Source: Nonomuraea harbinensis | Lineage (GTDB): Bacteria; Actinomycetota; Actinomycetes; Streptosporangiales; Streptosporangiaceae | Assembly (NCBI RefSeq): GCF_019396385.1 | Contig: NZ_JAHKRN010000042.1 | Span: 1 to 64,000, forward strand | Length of the DNA: 64,000 bases | Direction of reading: 5' to 3' | In this document: positions 24,095-33,361 of the stretch, in pieces | How positions within the stretch are numbered: position 1 is the stretch's first letter | How the letters are laid out: each line of letters starts with the position of its first letter | Program-made: the position numbers and the translations under genes | Notes under the pieces: model-generated | Told to the model about the DNA's origin: nothing | The model's database searches: none | Seen by the model: only the letters and a program-made list of their open reading frames with translations

Positions 24095-27000
24095 GGCGGT
24101 ACCTCTCCAGCAGGTCGAGCGCCGCCGGGCCCCTCGGCCGGCGCCCCGGCCGCACGTCACAGGTCATCGCCTTGCCTTCCTGGATGTAGACGTTCGGATC
24201 GAGGACCAGCGGCGTCAGGTCGTTGGTGACGTCACCGGTGACCAGGCCGCCTCCGCCCCACCCCCAGTGGTACGGCAGGCCGACCTGGTGGACGATCACG
24301 CCCCCGAGGCGCAGCGGCCGCATCCGCCCGGTGACCAGCACCCTGGCCTCCACCACGGCGCGGCTGGTCACGATCGTGGCCCAGCCGCCGTTGGTCAGCC
24401 CCGCTTCGGCGGCGAGCCGCGGCGACACCTCGCAGAACAGCTCGGGCTGCAGCTCGGCGAGGTAGGCCAGCGGCCGGCTCATCGCGCCCGCCGTGTGGTG
24501 CTCGGTCAGCCTGTACGTCGTCAGCACGTAGGGGAAGCGTCCGTCCGGCGCGTTGTACGGGCTCTCCGGCCGGTTGTAGGTGTGGCGTGCCGGGTTGGCC
24601 TGCTGGGCGTACAGGGGGTTGGCGACCGGAGACTCGTGCGGCTCGTAGTGGGCGGGCAGCGGGCCGTCGACGAGCCCGAGCGGCACGTACAGCCAGCCCT
24701 TGCCGTCGGACTGCATGATGAACGGGTCGGTCCCGGCGAGCGCGTCCTGGGCGAAGGCGCCCTCGGGCGGCACGTAACCGGGCGGCTTGCCGATCTCGCA
24801 GTCGGGCACGTCGTGGCCGGTCCACTCGCCGCGCTCGGCGTCCCACCACACGTACGCCTTGCGCTCGCTCCACGGGCGGCCCTCCGGATCGGCGGAGGCC
24901 CGGTTGTACAGGATGCGCCGGTTGGCCGGCCACGCCCAGCCCCATTCGGGCGCCACCGCGCTCTGCTCCCGGCGGGGGCGGCGGCGGGCGGCCTGGTTGA
25001 CCTCGTCGGCGTACACCCCGCAGTAGATCCAGCAGCCGCAGGTCGTGGAGCCGTCGGCGCGGAGCTGGCTGGTGGACGACAGCGCCCGCCCGTCGGGGCC
25101 GACCCCGTTGATCTCGCGGAGCACGGCCTCGGCCGAGGGCTCGCCGTGCACGCCGAGCTCCGGATAGTCCCAGGTCAGCTCGCGCACCGGCCGGTCGATC
25201 TCGTCGTCGGTAAGCCGCCGCCTGATGAGCTTGCCGAGGTGGTAGTAGAACCACAGCTCGCTGCGGCAGTCGCCGGACGGGTCGACCGCCTTCTCCCGCC
25301 ACTGGAGGAGCCGCTGGGTGTTGGTGAACGTGCCCTCCTTCTCCACGTGGCTCGCGGCGGGCAGGAAGAACACCTCGGTGCCGATGTCCTCGGTGCGCAG
25401 TTCGCCCGTCTCCAGCTCCGGGCCGTCCAGCCAGAACGTGGCGGTCTCCACCAGGGCCAGGTCACGGACGACGAGCCAGTCGAGGTTCGCCAGGCCGAGG
25501 CGCTGCGCCCGGCCGCCGGAGGAGCCGACCACGGGGTTCTCCCCCACCACGAAGTAACCCTTCACGATGCCGTCGATCTGGTTCATCACGGTGGTGTAGT
25601 GGCCGTGGTCGCCGGTCATGCGCGGCAGGTGGCCGAAGCAGAAGTCGTTCTCCTCGGTGGCGGCCTCGCCCCACCACGCCTTCAGCAGGCTCACCAGGTA
25701 GGCGCGCCGGTTGCCCCAGAAGCCCGTGCTGCCGCCCTCCAGCTCCAGGTAGTGGTCCAGGCCTTCGTGCCGCCCGGCGTCCGGCATGTCCAGGTAGCCC
25801 GGAAGGATGTTGAACAGCGTCGGGATGTCGGTCGAGCCCTGGATGCTGGCGTGGCCGCGCAGCGCCAGGATGCCGCCGCCGGGCCGTCCCATGTTGCCCA
25901 GCAGGAGCTGCAGGATCGAGGCGGTGCGGATGTACTGCGCGCCGACGCTGTGCTGGGTCCACCCGACGGAGTAGACCCAGGCGGTGGTGCGCTCGCGGCC
26001 GGAGTTCGCGGTGATGGCCTCGGCCAGCTCGGCGAAGTCGTCACGCGGGATGCCGCAGAGCTGTTCGACCAGCTCCGGGGTGTAGCGGGCGAAGTGCCGT
26101 TTCACGATCTGGTAGACGCAGCGCGGGTGGGTCAGCGTCGGGTCCGTGGGCGGGCTGGGGTGCACGGCGGCCCCGCGCGCGCCGTAGGTGTCCGGCCCCG
26201 CCGTCTTGGCGTGCCGGGCTCCGCCCTCCGCCTGCTCGGAAGGGCGGCCCTCAGGCGTGGACTCGTACGCCCAGCTCCTCGGGTCGTACGTGGCCGTCTC
26301 CGGGTCCCAGCCGGAGAACAGGCCGTCGAGGTCCTCGGTGTCGCGGAAGTCCTCGGACACGAGGGAGGCGGCGTTGGTGTACGCCAGCACGTACTCCCTG
26401 AAGTCCAGCTCGTTCGCCAGCACGTGGTTGATCAGCGCGCCGAGCAGCACGATGTCGCTGCCCGCGCGGATCGGCAGGTGCCGGTCGGCCAGCGCGCTGG
26501 TGCGGGTGAACCGCGGGTCCACGTGGAAGACCTTCGCCCCGCGCGCCTTGGCCTCCATCACCCACTGGAACCCGACGGGGTGGCACTCGGCCATGTTGGA
26601 GCCCTGGATGACGATGCAGTCCGCCTCCGCCAGATCCTGCTGGAAGGTCGTCGCGCCGCCACGCCCGAAGCTGGTCCCCAGACCGGGGACGGTGGAGGAG
26701 TGTCAAATACGCGCCTGGTTCTCCACCTGGATGGCGCCGAGGGCGGTGTACAGCTTCTTCATCAGGTAGTTCTCTTCGTTGTCGAGCGTCGCCCCGCCCA
26801 GACTGGCGATGCCCATCGTGCGGCGCACGACCTTGCCCTCGTGGGTGTCCTCCCAGGTCTCCCGCCGGGTGCGCACCACCCGGTCGGCGATCATCTCCAT
26901 CGCGGTGTCCAGGTCGAGCCGCTCCCAGCCGGTACCGTACGGCCTGCGGTAGAGCACCTGGGTCTGGCGTCCCGGATGGGTGACGAGCTGCTTGCTGGCC

Positions 27001-27275
27001 GCCCCCTTGGGGCAGAGCCGTCCCCGGGAGATCGGGGAGTCGGGGTCGCCCTCGATCTGGGTGATCTTGCCGCCCTCGACGTAGACGAGCTGGCCGCAGC
27101 CGACCGCGCAGTAGGGGCAGATGGACCGGGCCACCGTGGCGGCGTCCTCGGTGCGCGGGCGCAGGGCGTCGGTGCGGCGCGACCGTGCCGCCTCACCCCT
27201 GCCGTCCTGGCCTCTGAGCTGCCGGATCACCGGCCAGCGGGCCGGCCATCCCCTTCCTGCCATGGTGCGATCCAT
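24087..27275 (-). CDS. Selenocysteine-containing formate dehydrogenase catalytic subunit
   Basis: A 1062-residue molybdopterin oxidoreductase read through an in-frame UGA at 26703-26705 as selenocysteine 191. The flanking reading NQARI-U-HSSTVPG is the FDH active-site signature, with the catalytic His directly after Sec. Cys53, Cys56, Cys60 and Cys88 (CPYCAVGC...LCPKG) bind a [4Fe-4S] cluster. QGSNMAECHPVG, GWTQHSVGAQ and LPAASHVEKEGTFTNTQR are cofactor-binding segments, and the C-terminal domain (LVTGDVTNDL, PNVYIQE) is complete. No twin-arginine signal is evident; residues 1-50 are the VxRQL-type leader seen in actinobacterial enzymes, so a cytoplasmic-facing enzyme is likely. It oxidises formate to CO2. 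A SECIS hairpin follows the UGA. Confidence 0.95.
26674..26705 (-). promoter_or_regulatory. Sec UGA codon and bacterial SECIS hairpin
   Basis: UGA occupies 26703-26705. After a 12-nt spacer, GTCCCC (26685-26690), loop GGTCT (26680-26684) and GGGGAC (26674-26679) form a perfect 6-bp hairpin inside the coding region. The GGUCU apical loop is the same as in Escherichia coli fdhF and is the part bound by the SelB C-terminal domain. This makes the UGA a recoding site, not a nonsense mutation. Confidence 0.92.
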
Positions 27276-27342
27276 GCCCCGTTTCGGGGGGCGTATTCCG
27301 GCGACTCTCGGACGGACCGGTCACGTCCGTGGACGTGACGTT

Positions 27343-28178
27343 TCAGGCGGCCGCTTCGGCGATCAGCCTCGCCGCCTGCCGCACCTCCCGCTCGGTGCTC
27401 CACCGGCCCAGGGACAGCCGCACCGCCTCGGACGCCCGCCCGGCCGGCAGCCCCATGGCGAGCAGTACGGGCGAGGGCACGTCGACGCCTTCGTGGCAGG
27501 CCGATCCGGTGGCGGCGGCGATGCCGGGGACCGCGGCCAGCAGGGCCCGGCCTCCGACGCCGTCGATGCTCACGTTCAGCGTCCCCGGCAGCCGTTCGGC
27601 CGGGTGACCGTTGAGATGGACCCGGCCGGGCAACCGGGCCTCCAGTTCGGCGTGCAACAGGTCGCGCAGGGCGGCCAGCCGTACGGCGCTGCCGGGCAGT
27701 TCGAGCCGGGCCAGCTCGGCGGCCCTGCCGAGGGCGGACACGTCGAGGGCGGACACGTCGAGGGGCACCTTCCCGGCGGCCTGCGCGGCGTCCGTGTGGA
27801 ACAGGGCCCCCGACTCGTGCGCGACGGCGGCCAGCTCGGCGATCGGCTGCAGGGTGCCGGTCTCGCTGTTGCCGTAGGCGATCGAGACCAGGGCGGTCTC
27901 CCGCTCCTGGACGGCGGCGCGGAGCACGTCCGGGTCGACGCGGCCGTGCGGGTCCACCGGCACCCGCGTCACGGTGAACCCGTCCGCGCGCAGACTCTCG
28001 CAGGAGCGCAGCACCGCCGGATGCTCGGTGGCCAGGGTGACGACCTGCCGCCCCGGGGAGCCGAGGGCGGCGCGGCCCGCAGCGCCTCGGGGTCGACCGG
28101 GGTGGTGGCGTTGTAGTCCAGGTACAGCGCGCCACCGGCCAGCGCGGGATGCGCCTGGGCCCCGTCGTTCTCGCTCAC
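27343..28178 (-). pseudogene. NifS/IscS-like cysteine desulfurase with two internal deletions
   Basis: From GTG 28178 the start is that of a class V aminotransferase (LYLDYNATTPVDPEALRA), but about 75 codons (the GNPSS and GSEADN region) are then missing and the frame changes. In the second frame, VVTLATEHPAVL, VSIAYGNSETGTLQPIAELA and LFHTDAAQAAGKVPLDV are intact. The next block, with the PLP lysine (HKMYAPKG) and RAGTEN, is gone; the text jumps to ALGRAAELARLELPG and ends normally (ATGSACHEG, RLSLGR). Without the Schiff-base lysine it is inactive. A tandem 15-bp repeat marks the second junction. Next to selA/selB it may once have supplied selenide. Confidence 0.75.
27730..27759. repeat. Tandem 15-bp direct repeat at a deletion junction
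   Basis: GAGGGCGGACACGTC occurs twice in direct succession (27730-27744, 27745-27759), coding for a duplicated DVSAL in the broken desulfurase. It sits exactly where the PLP-lysine block has been lost, as expected for slippage or short-homology deletion. Confidence 0.75.
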
Positions 28179-28377
28179 GTACCGATCTTGCTCTTACCGG
28201 GCGCGACTCCGCAACGTACTCCCGTCGATCAGCCATGAACATACGGGATGTACGTGGCATGGGTTTTGCCTAGGTATTCGGCGGCCTGCCTTACTCCGCG
28301 AGCAAGCTTGGCAGAAGTGCGATCGATCGCAGGTCATTCACGCGTTAAGTTGCGTATATCCGTTTCTGAGGTTGTTT

Positions 28378-28413
28378 CCCCAGGTCACGTCGATAAGACG
28401 TCGCGGCCTGGGG
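28378..28413 (+). promoter_or_regulatory. Nested hairpin in the 5' leader of the fmdB-formamidase operon
   Basis: CCCCAGG (28378-28384) pairs with CCTGGGG (28407-28413), enclosing a second hairpin ACGTC-GATAA-GACGT (28387-28401). It is followed by CTTTTGTTCGAAAA and lies 31 nt before the FmdB start. It could be an attenuator or a protein-binding leader. The rest of 28262-28377 holds no gene; it should contain the promoter, but no clear -10/-35 pair is evident. Confidence 0.5.
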
Positions 28414-28444
28414 CTTTTGTTCGAAAACGCGGGGGGCACCTTCC

Positions 28445-28726
28445 ATGGCGACATACGGCTATCGCTGTCCGCATTGTCGCGACATCGAGGTCGCCTTTCC
28501 GATCGGCACCGCACCCGCCGCGGTGCGGTGCCCGGACTGCGGCGCGACCTCGACGCGGAGGTTCTCGGCGCCGATGCTGGCGCGCACTCCGGCCGCCCTG
28601 GCGGCCCGGTTGCGGCGGGCGGAGCGCAGCGCCTCCGAACCCGAGGTCGTCACATCCCTGCCGCCGCGCCGCGCCCCGGCCGCGGTGCCCATTCATCCCG
28701 CCACCGGTCGCCTGCCGCGCCCGTGA
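28445..28726 (+). CDS. fmdB: FmdB family zinc-ribbon protein
   Basis: A 93-residue protein with the FmdB zinc ribbon: YGYRCPHC (CxxC at 8-11) and VRCPDCGA (CxxC about 29-32), after the usual M-x-T-Y-x-Y-R-C start. The C-terminal half is Ala/Arg/Pro-rich and probably disordered. FmdB proteins accompany formamidase (first described in Methylophilus methylotrophus) and are proposed regulators; the molecular role is unproven. It is 27 nt ahead of the formamidase gene, so the two form an operon. Confidence 0.9.
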   Translation: MATYGYRCPHCRDIEVAFPIGTAPAAVRCPDCGATSTRRFSAPMLARTPAALAARLRRAERSASEPEVVTSLPPRRAPAAVPIHPATGRLPRP

Positions 28727-28753
28727 CCGTCCCTGTGCCGAAAGGATCCAGCC

Positions 28754-30010
28754 GTGCCAGAGCTGATCTTCCCGCTCGACTCGACCAAGAAGTTCACCGA
28801 CCAGGCCAAGATCGGTCACAACCGCTGGCATCCCGAGATCCCGCCGGTGGCGCGGGTCAAACCGGGCGACAGCTTCCGGGTCCACTGCCGGGAGTGGTTC
28901 GACGGCGCGATCCACAACGACGACTCCGCCGAGGACATCCGTGACGCCCCGCTGACGAAGGTGCACGCGCTCAGCGGCCCGTTCGCGGTGGAGGGGGCAG
29001 AGCCGGGCGACCTGCTGATCGTGGACATCCTCGACGTGGGACCCATCCCCCAGGAGGACAGCGGCCCCCTGGCCGGCCAGGGCTGGGGTTACACCGGCAT
29101 CTTCGCCAAGAAGAACGGCGGCTCGTTCCTCACCGACCAGTTCCCCGACGCCTACAAGGCGATCTGGGACTTCCGCGGCCAGGAAGCCACCTCGCGCCAC
29201 ATCCCGGCGGTGTCGTTCACCGGCATCACCCACATCGGGCTCATGGGCACCGCGCCGTCGGCGGAGCTGCTGGCGAAGTGGAACCAGCGGGAGGGCGCGC
29301 TGATCGCCACCGACCCGGCGAGAGTGCCGCCGCTGGCCCTGCCCCCGGAGCCGCAGGACGCCATCCTCGGATCGGTGTCCTCGTCCGCGTTCGACAGGAT
29401 CGCCGGCGAGGCCGCCCGCACCGCGCCGCCCCGGGAGAACGGCGGCAACCAGGACATCAAGAACCTCACCCAGGGCTCCCGCGTCTTCTATCCGGTGTTC
29501 GTGCCCGGGGCGAACCTGTCGCTCGGCGACCTGCACTTCTCCCAGGGCGACGGCGAGATCACCTTCTGCGGCGCCATCGAGATGGGCGGCTTCGTCGACC
29601 TGCACGTCGACCTCATCAAGGACGGCATGCGGACGTACCGCGTCGGCGAGAACACCATCTTCATGCCGGGCCGCACCGCCCCCCAGTACAGCGAGTGGCT
29701 GGCGTTCTCCGGGATCTCCGTCACGCTGGACGGCGAGCAGCGCTACCTCGACTCGCAACTGGCCTACCAGCGGGCCTGCCTGCACGCGATCGACTACCTG
29801 ACGACGTTCGGCTACAGCCCCGAGCAGGCATACCTGCTGCTCGGCGCCGCCCCGATCGAGGGCCGGCTGTCGGGGGTGGTGGACATCCCCAACTCCTGCG
29901 CCACCGTCTACCTGCCGACCGCGATCTTCGACGTCGACGTCCGGCCCAGCGCGTCCGGGCCGGTCCGCGTGCCGGAGGGCACCAGCGCACCGCACGCCGC
30001 CTTCGGCTGA
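28754..30010 (+). CDS. fmdA: Formamidase/acetamidase
   Basis: A 418-residue member of the acetamidase/formamidase family, typical in length. Recognisable segments are VKPGDSFRVHCREWFDGAI, DDIRD-type EDIRDAPLTKVHALSGP, GWGYTGIFAKKNGG, FTGITHIGLMGTAPS and LHFSQGDGEITFCGAIEM (metal and active-site region). It hydrolyses formamide to formate and ammonia in the cytoplasm. Start GTG 28754 follows AAAGGA. Its product formate is the substrate of the selenocysteine dehydrogenase encoded just upstream on the other strand, a coherent C1/nitrogen-scavenging neighbourhood. Confidence 0.92.
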   Translation: MPELIFPLDSTKKFTDQAKIGHNRWHPEIPPVARVKPGDSFRVHCREWFDGAIHNDDSAEDIRDAPLTKVHALSGPFAVEGAEPGDLLIVDILDVGPIPQEDSGPLAGQGWGYTGIFAKKNGGSFLTDQFPDAYKAIWDFRGQEATSRHIPAVSFTGITHIGLMGTAPSAELLAKWNQREGALIATDPARVPPLALPPEPQDAILGSVSSSAFDRIAGEAARTAPPRENGGNQDIKNLTQGSRVFYPVFVPGANLSLGDLHFSQGDGEITFCGAIEMGGFVDLHVDLIKDGMRTYRVGENTIFMPGRTAPQYSEWLAFSGISVTLDGEQRYLDSQLAYQRACLHAIDYLTTFGYSPEQAYLLLGAAPIEGRLSGVVDIPNSCATVYLPTAIFDVDVRPSASGPVRVPEGTSAPHAAFG

Positions 30011-30125
30011 ACCGCCGGGCACGTGCCTGGTCAGGGGCCATGCGCGCCGGATAGCGTTCTACGCTGATGCTCGCGGACGCCTGGTCGGTTCGCCGACGGG
30101 CGCTGAGAGTTCCGCGGGGCAGGGG

Positions 30126-32240
30126 ATGCGAACAGTGAAGGCAGACGGGGGCGGCGCGCCGGGCGCGGGCCGGGTGCGGGCGTGGGTGTCCGTCGTGCTG
30201 GCCGTGCTGTCGGTGTCGCTGACCGTGGCCGGCACCGCGATCCAGTTATCGCTGCCCGAGGAGTGGTCGCCGTGGCCGCCTCTGGCGCCCGACCACGGCG
30301 CGGGCCTGACGTTCCCGCTGATCGGCGCGTTCCTGATCGCGCACCGTCCCCGTCTGAAGCTGGCCTGGCTGATGTGTGCCGGCGGCCTGGGCTGCGCGGT
30401 CAACGTGATGGTGACCGGGCTGCAGTTCGCGCAGGCGTCGGCCGGCGACCTGGAGAGCGCCGGATGGCTGCGCATCCTGGCCGTCGTGGGCTGGATCGTC
30501 GGGGCCTGCGCGCTGGGGATCCTGACGCCGCTGCTCTCACCGGACGATCGCCTGCCCTCCCGCCGCTGGCTGCCGGTGGCGATCACCGGTGTGGCCGCGA
30601 CCGTCGTCGAGGGCGTGCGCACCATCGCGCGGCCGACGCCGCCCGCGAGCACCTACCGCTGGCCGGAGGTCATCCCGAATCCGCTGGCGATCGAGGCCCT
30701 GGCTCCCTACCAGGGGGTGCTGACGCGCTCGCTGACTCTGCTGATCAACGCGTGTGTGGTGCTCGCCCTGATCTCCCTGCTGGTGCGGCTGCGGCACGCG
30801 TCCCCGGCGGCGCGCAGGCAGATCGCCTGGCCGCTGAGCGCGTTCGTCGTCTACACGGTGTTCGTGCTGCTCGGTGAGGCCTACTGGCTCCCGGCGACGA
30901 TCTGGACCGGGCTGCTTCCGGTGACGATCGCGTTCGCGGTGCTGCAGTACCGCCTGTACGGCATCGACACCGTCATCAGCCGGACCGTCATCGCGACCGG
31001 CCTGATCGCCGCGGTCGGCGGGGCCTACTTCGGCACCGGCGCCCTGGCCGCGCTGCTGGTGTCGGGCTACGACCAGGTGGCGGGGCTGGCCGCCGCGCTG
31101 GTGACGGGCGTGTTCTTCCAGCCGCTGCGCACCCGTCTGCGCCGCCTCACCGACGTGATGCTGTACGGCAGGCACGGCCAGCCGGAGGAACTGGCCAGGA
31201 GACTGGCGCGCGAGGTCGGCGAGACCGAGCCGGTGAACGCGCTGGCCGCCGTCACGGCCGTGGTGCACGACGGCCTCGGCGTGACCGGGGTCGTCGTCGA
31301 GGTCGGCACAGAGGTCGGCACAGAGGCCGGCACCGAGGTCGGCACCGAGGTCGGCACAGAGGCCGGCGCCGCGGGCATGCGGGTGGAGCTGGGGACGACC
31401 GGTCCGGACCCGCGGGCCGTGCCGCTGGTGTGGCACGGCGAGCCGGTCGGCCGGATGCTGATCGGGCCGCCAGGGCCGCGCCGTTTCTCCGCCGCCTACA
31501 CCGAACGGCTGATCAGCACGGCGACCGTCCACGTCGCCGACGTCGCGCACGCCGTACTGATGACGGCCGATCTGCAACGCTCCAGGGAGCACATCCTGAA
31601 CGCCCGTGAGGAGGAGCGGCGCAGGCTCCGCCGCGACCTGCACGACGGCCTCGGCCAGGCGCTCACCAACATGTCGATGTCCCTGACCATGGCCCAGCTG
31701 CGCCTGCGCGAGGTGCCGTCCACCGCCGACCGGATGCTGCGGGACCTGCGCGGCAGCATGGACTCGGTCAGCCAGGAGGTCCGCGAGCTGGTCTACGGCC
31801 TGCGCCCGCCCAGCCTGGACGACCTCGGACTGCTCGGGGCGGTGCGCGCGCTCGCCGCGGAGCCGGGCCCGCCCGTCCAGGTCGAGGTGGAGGGCGAGAC
31901 CCGCGACCTGCCGGCGGCCGTGGAGGTGGCCGCGTATCGGATCGCGCAGGAGGCGCTGACCAACGTGCGCAAGCACGCCGACGCCACCCGGATCGTCGTC
32001 ACGCTGGCCTGCTCGGAACACGCGCTGGTCGTACGGGTGCGCGACGACGGCAAAGGGCTGACCGGCCACCAGCGCTCCGGCGTCGGCTTCGCCTCGATGC
32101 GCGAGCGCGCCGCGGAGCTGGGCGGCACCTGCCGGATCACCCAGGCGCCCCTGACCGGGCCGGGGACGCAGGTGGAGGCCACGTTCCCGCTTCCCAAGCC
32201 CTCTGACGTCGGTGAGGCGGGCGTGAAACCTCGATGGTGA
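30126..32240 (+). CDS. NarL-type sensor histidine kinase with polytopic membrane sensor
   Basis: A 704-residue kinase. About eight hydrophobic helices span residues 18-345, a GAF-like linker follows, and the HisKA_3 dimerisation helix carries the phospho-His in EEERRRLRRDLHDGLGQALTN (about 500-520). The HATPase_c domain shows EALTNVRKHA (N box) and VRDDGKGL (G1). Such kinases phosphorylate LuxR/NarL-type regulators, but no response-regulator gene is adjacent, so it is an orphan here. Start ATG 30126 or GTG 30135; both have purine-rich sequence upstream. The linker contains an unusual VGTE/AGTE repeat coded by tandem 12-mers. Confidence 0.88.
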   Translation: MRTVKADGGGAPGAGRVRAWVSVVLAVLSVSLTVAGTAIQLSLPEEWSPWPPLAPDHGAGLTFPLIGAFLIAHRPRLKLAWLMCAGGLGCAVNVMVTGLQFAQASAGDLESAGWLRILAVVGWIVGACALGILTPLLSPDDRLPSRRWLPVAITGVAATVVEGVRTIARPTPPASTYRWPEVIPNPLAIEALAPYQGVLTRSLTLLINACVVLALISLLVRLRHASPAARRQIAWPLSAFVVYTVFVLLGEAYWLPATIWTGLLPVTIAFAVLQYRLYGIDTVISRTVIATGLIAAVGGAYFGTGALAALLVSGYDQVAGLAAALVTGVFFQPLRTRLRRLTDVMLYGRHGQPEELARRLAREVGETEPVNALAAVTAVVHDGLGVTGVVVEVGTEVGTEAGTEVGTEVGTEAGAAGMRVELGTTGPDPRAVPLVWHGEPVGRMLIGPPGPRRFSAAYTERLISTATVHVADVAHAVLMTADLQRSREHILNAREEERRRLRRDLHDGLGQALTNMSMSLTMAQLRLREVPSTADRMLRDLRGSMDSVSQEVRELVYGLRPPSLDDLGLLGAVRALAAEPGPPVQVEVEGETRDLPAAVEVAAYRIAQEALTNVRKHADATRIVVTLACSEHALVVRVRDDGKGLTGHQRSGVGFASMRERAAELGGTCRITQAPLTGPGTQVEATFPLPKPSDVGEAGVKPRW
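31302..31370 (+). repeat. Tandem 12-bp repeats inside the histidine kinase linker
   Basis: Five 12-bp units of the form GTCGGCACAGAG or GCCGGCACCGAG run from 31302 to 31361, followed by a partial sixth. They encode alternating VGTE and AGTE. The repeat keeps frame and lies between the membrane sensor and the kinase core, so its copy number could vary without breaking the protein. Confidence 0.9.
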
Positions 32241-32262
32241 GCGCGACCACCTCAAGGGTTGA

Positions 32263-32621
32263 TCAGCGCGCGCTCACCGGGGTGCCGAAGACCTTCGCGG
32301 CGTCGAGGTTGCTCAGCAGCGCCGCGCTCTGCTCGTCCAGCTTCCTGGGCAGCATGTCCCAGGCGAAGGCGTAGTAGGCACCCGCGCCCCGTGAGCGCAG
32401 GAAGCCGTCCAGCATCAGCCAGTCGAGCGAGAAGTTCAGCAGGGCGCCACGGCGGCTCCAGAGATGCTCGTAGCAGGCGATGGAGGCCGCGTCCCGGCCT
32501 CGACGCGCCACCTGCTCAGCCGGTGCCAGTTCAGCTCTTCCGGCAGGTCGGGCCGGTGCCCGTGTCCTCTGTCACGGGCCCGCGCCTCCGCCGTGCCGCC
32601 CAGGATGAGGATCCGCCTCAC
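32263..32621 (-). pseudogene. Scar: cobK (precorrin-6A reductase) start joined to another gene's tail
   Basis: From GTG 32621, which overlaps the cobM stop (GTGA), the first 14 codons read VRRILILGGTAEAR, the typical CobK N terminus with its nucleotide-binding glycines. The homology stops there. After a frame change the remaining reading, up to the stop at 32263, contains an 82-codon C-terminal piece (YEHLWSRRGALLNFSLDWLML, DMLPRKLDEQSAALLS) that I cannot assign to a family and that does not look like the CobK C terminus. A deletion apparently removed almost all of cobK plus the beginning of the next gene. Not functional as CobK. Confidence 0.55.
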
Positions 32622-33361
32622 GTCCTGGCCCGCTTCGCGCTGTAGAGGTGGCTGTCGGGGAACTCCGACGCCGACAGCACCCGCCCGACGACGATCACCG
32701 CCGTGCGGCGGATCCCGGCCTCGTGCACCTGCCCGGCGATGTCCGCCAGCGTCCCGCGCAGGATCACCTCGTCCGCCCTGCTCGCCCGCGCCACCACCGC
32801 CACCGGGCAGTCCGGCCCGTACGAGGGCAGCAGCTCCGCCACCACGGCGTCGATCCGCTGCACGGCCAGATGGAGCACCATCGTCGCCCCGCTCGCCCCG
32901 AGCGTGGACAGGTCCTCGCCGTCGGGCATCGGCGTCGCCCTGGCCGACGTGCGGGTCAGGATGATCGTCTGGCCGACGCCGGGGACGGTGAGCTCCCTGC
33001 CCAGCGCGGCGGCCGCCGCGGCGAAGGCCGGCACCCCCGGCACCACGTCGTACGGCACCTCCAGCGCGTCCAGGCGGCGCATCTGCTCGGCCACGGCGCT
33101 GAACACCGACGGATCGCCGGAGTGCAGCCGCGCCACGTCGAGTCCGGCCCGGTGCGCGGCGACCAGCTCCGCGACGATCTCGTCGAGCGTCAGGTCCGCC
33201 GTGTTCACCAGCCGTGCGCCGACCGGGCACGAGTCGAGCAGCTCGCGCGGCACCAGCGAGCCCGCGTACAGGCACACCGGCGACGTCTGGAGCCGCCGCA
33301 GGCCGCGCAGCGTGATCAGGTCGGCGGCCCCCGGGCCTGCCCCGATGAAGTAGACGGTCAC
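32618..33361 (-). CDS. cobM: Precorrin-4 C11-methyltransferase
   Basis: A 247-residue SAM-dependent tetrapyrrole methylase of full length. VYFIGAGPGAADLITLRG (residues 3-20) is the glycine-rich SAM motif, then SLVP, ARLHSGDPSVFSAVAEQM (the GDP-S-hF family signature), VPYDVVPGVPAF and RADEVILRGTLADIA. It methylates precorrin-4 at C-11 in aerobic cobalamin biosynthesis. GTG 33361 overlaps the stop of the damaged cobL, and its own stop overlaps the cobK start, preserving operon coupling. It is the only intact member of this cob cluster in the window, so the pathway cannot run from these genes alone. Confidence 0.92.
   Translation of the reverse strand: MTVYFIGAGPGAADLITLRGLRRLQTSPVCLYAGSLVPRELLDSCPVGARLVNTADLTLDEIVAELVAAHRAGLDVARLHSGDPSVFSAVAEQMRRLDALEVPYDVVPGVPAFAAAAAALGRELTVPGVGQTIILTRTSARATPMPDGEDLSTLGASGATMVLHLAVQRIDAVVAELLPSYGPDCPVAVVARASRADEVILRGTLADIAGQVHEAGIRRTAVIVVGRVLSASEFPDSHLYSAKRART

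Noticed and set aside
26703..26705. UGA as a nonsense mutation splitting formate dehydrogenase
   Set aside because: Flanking residues match the Sec active site, and a GGUCU-loop hairpin plus selA/selB are present.
23976..27338. 1120-codon plus-strand open frame
   Set aside because: Antisense of the formate dehydrogenase genes; no RBS, no domain, and the minus-strand reading has clear cofactor motifs.
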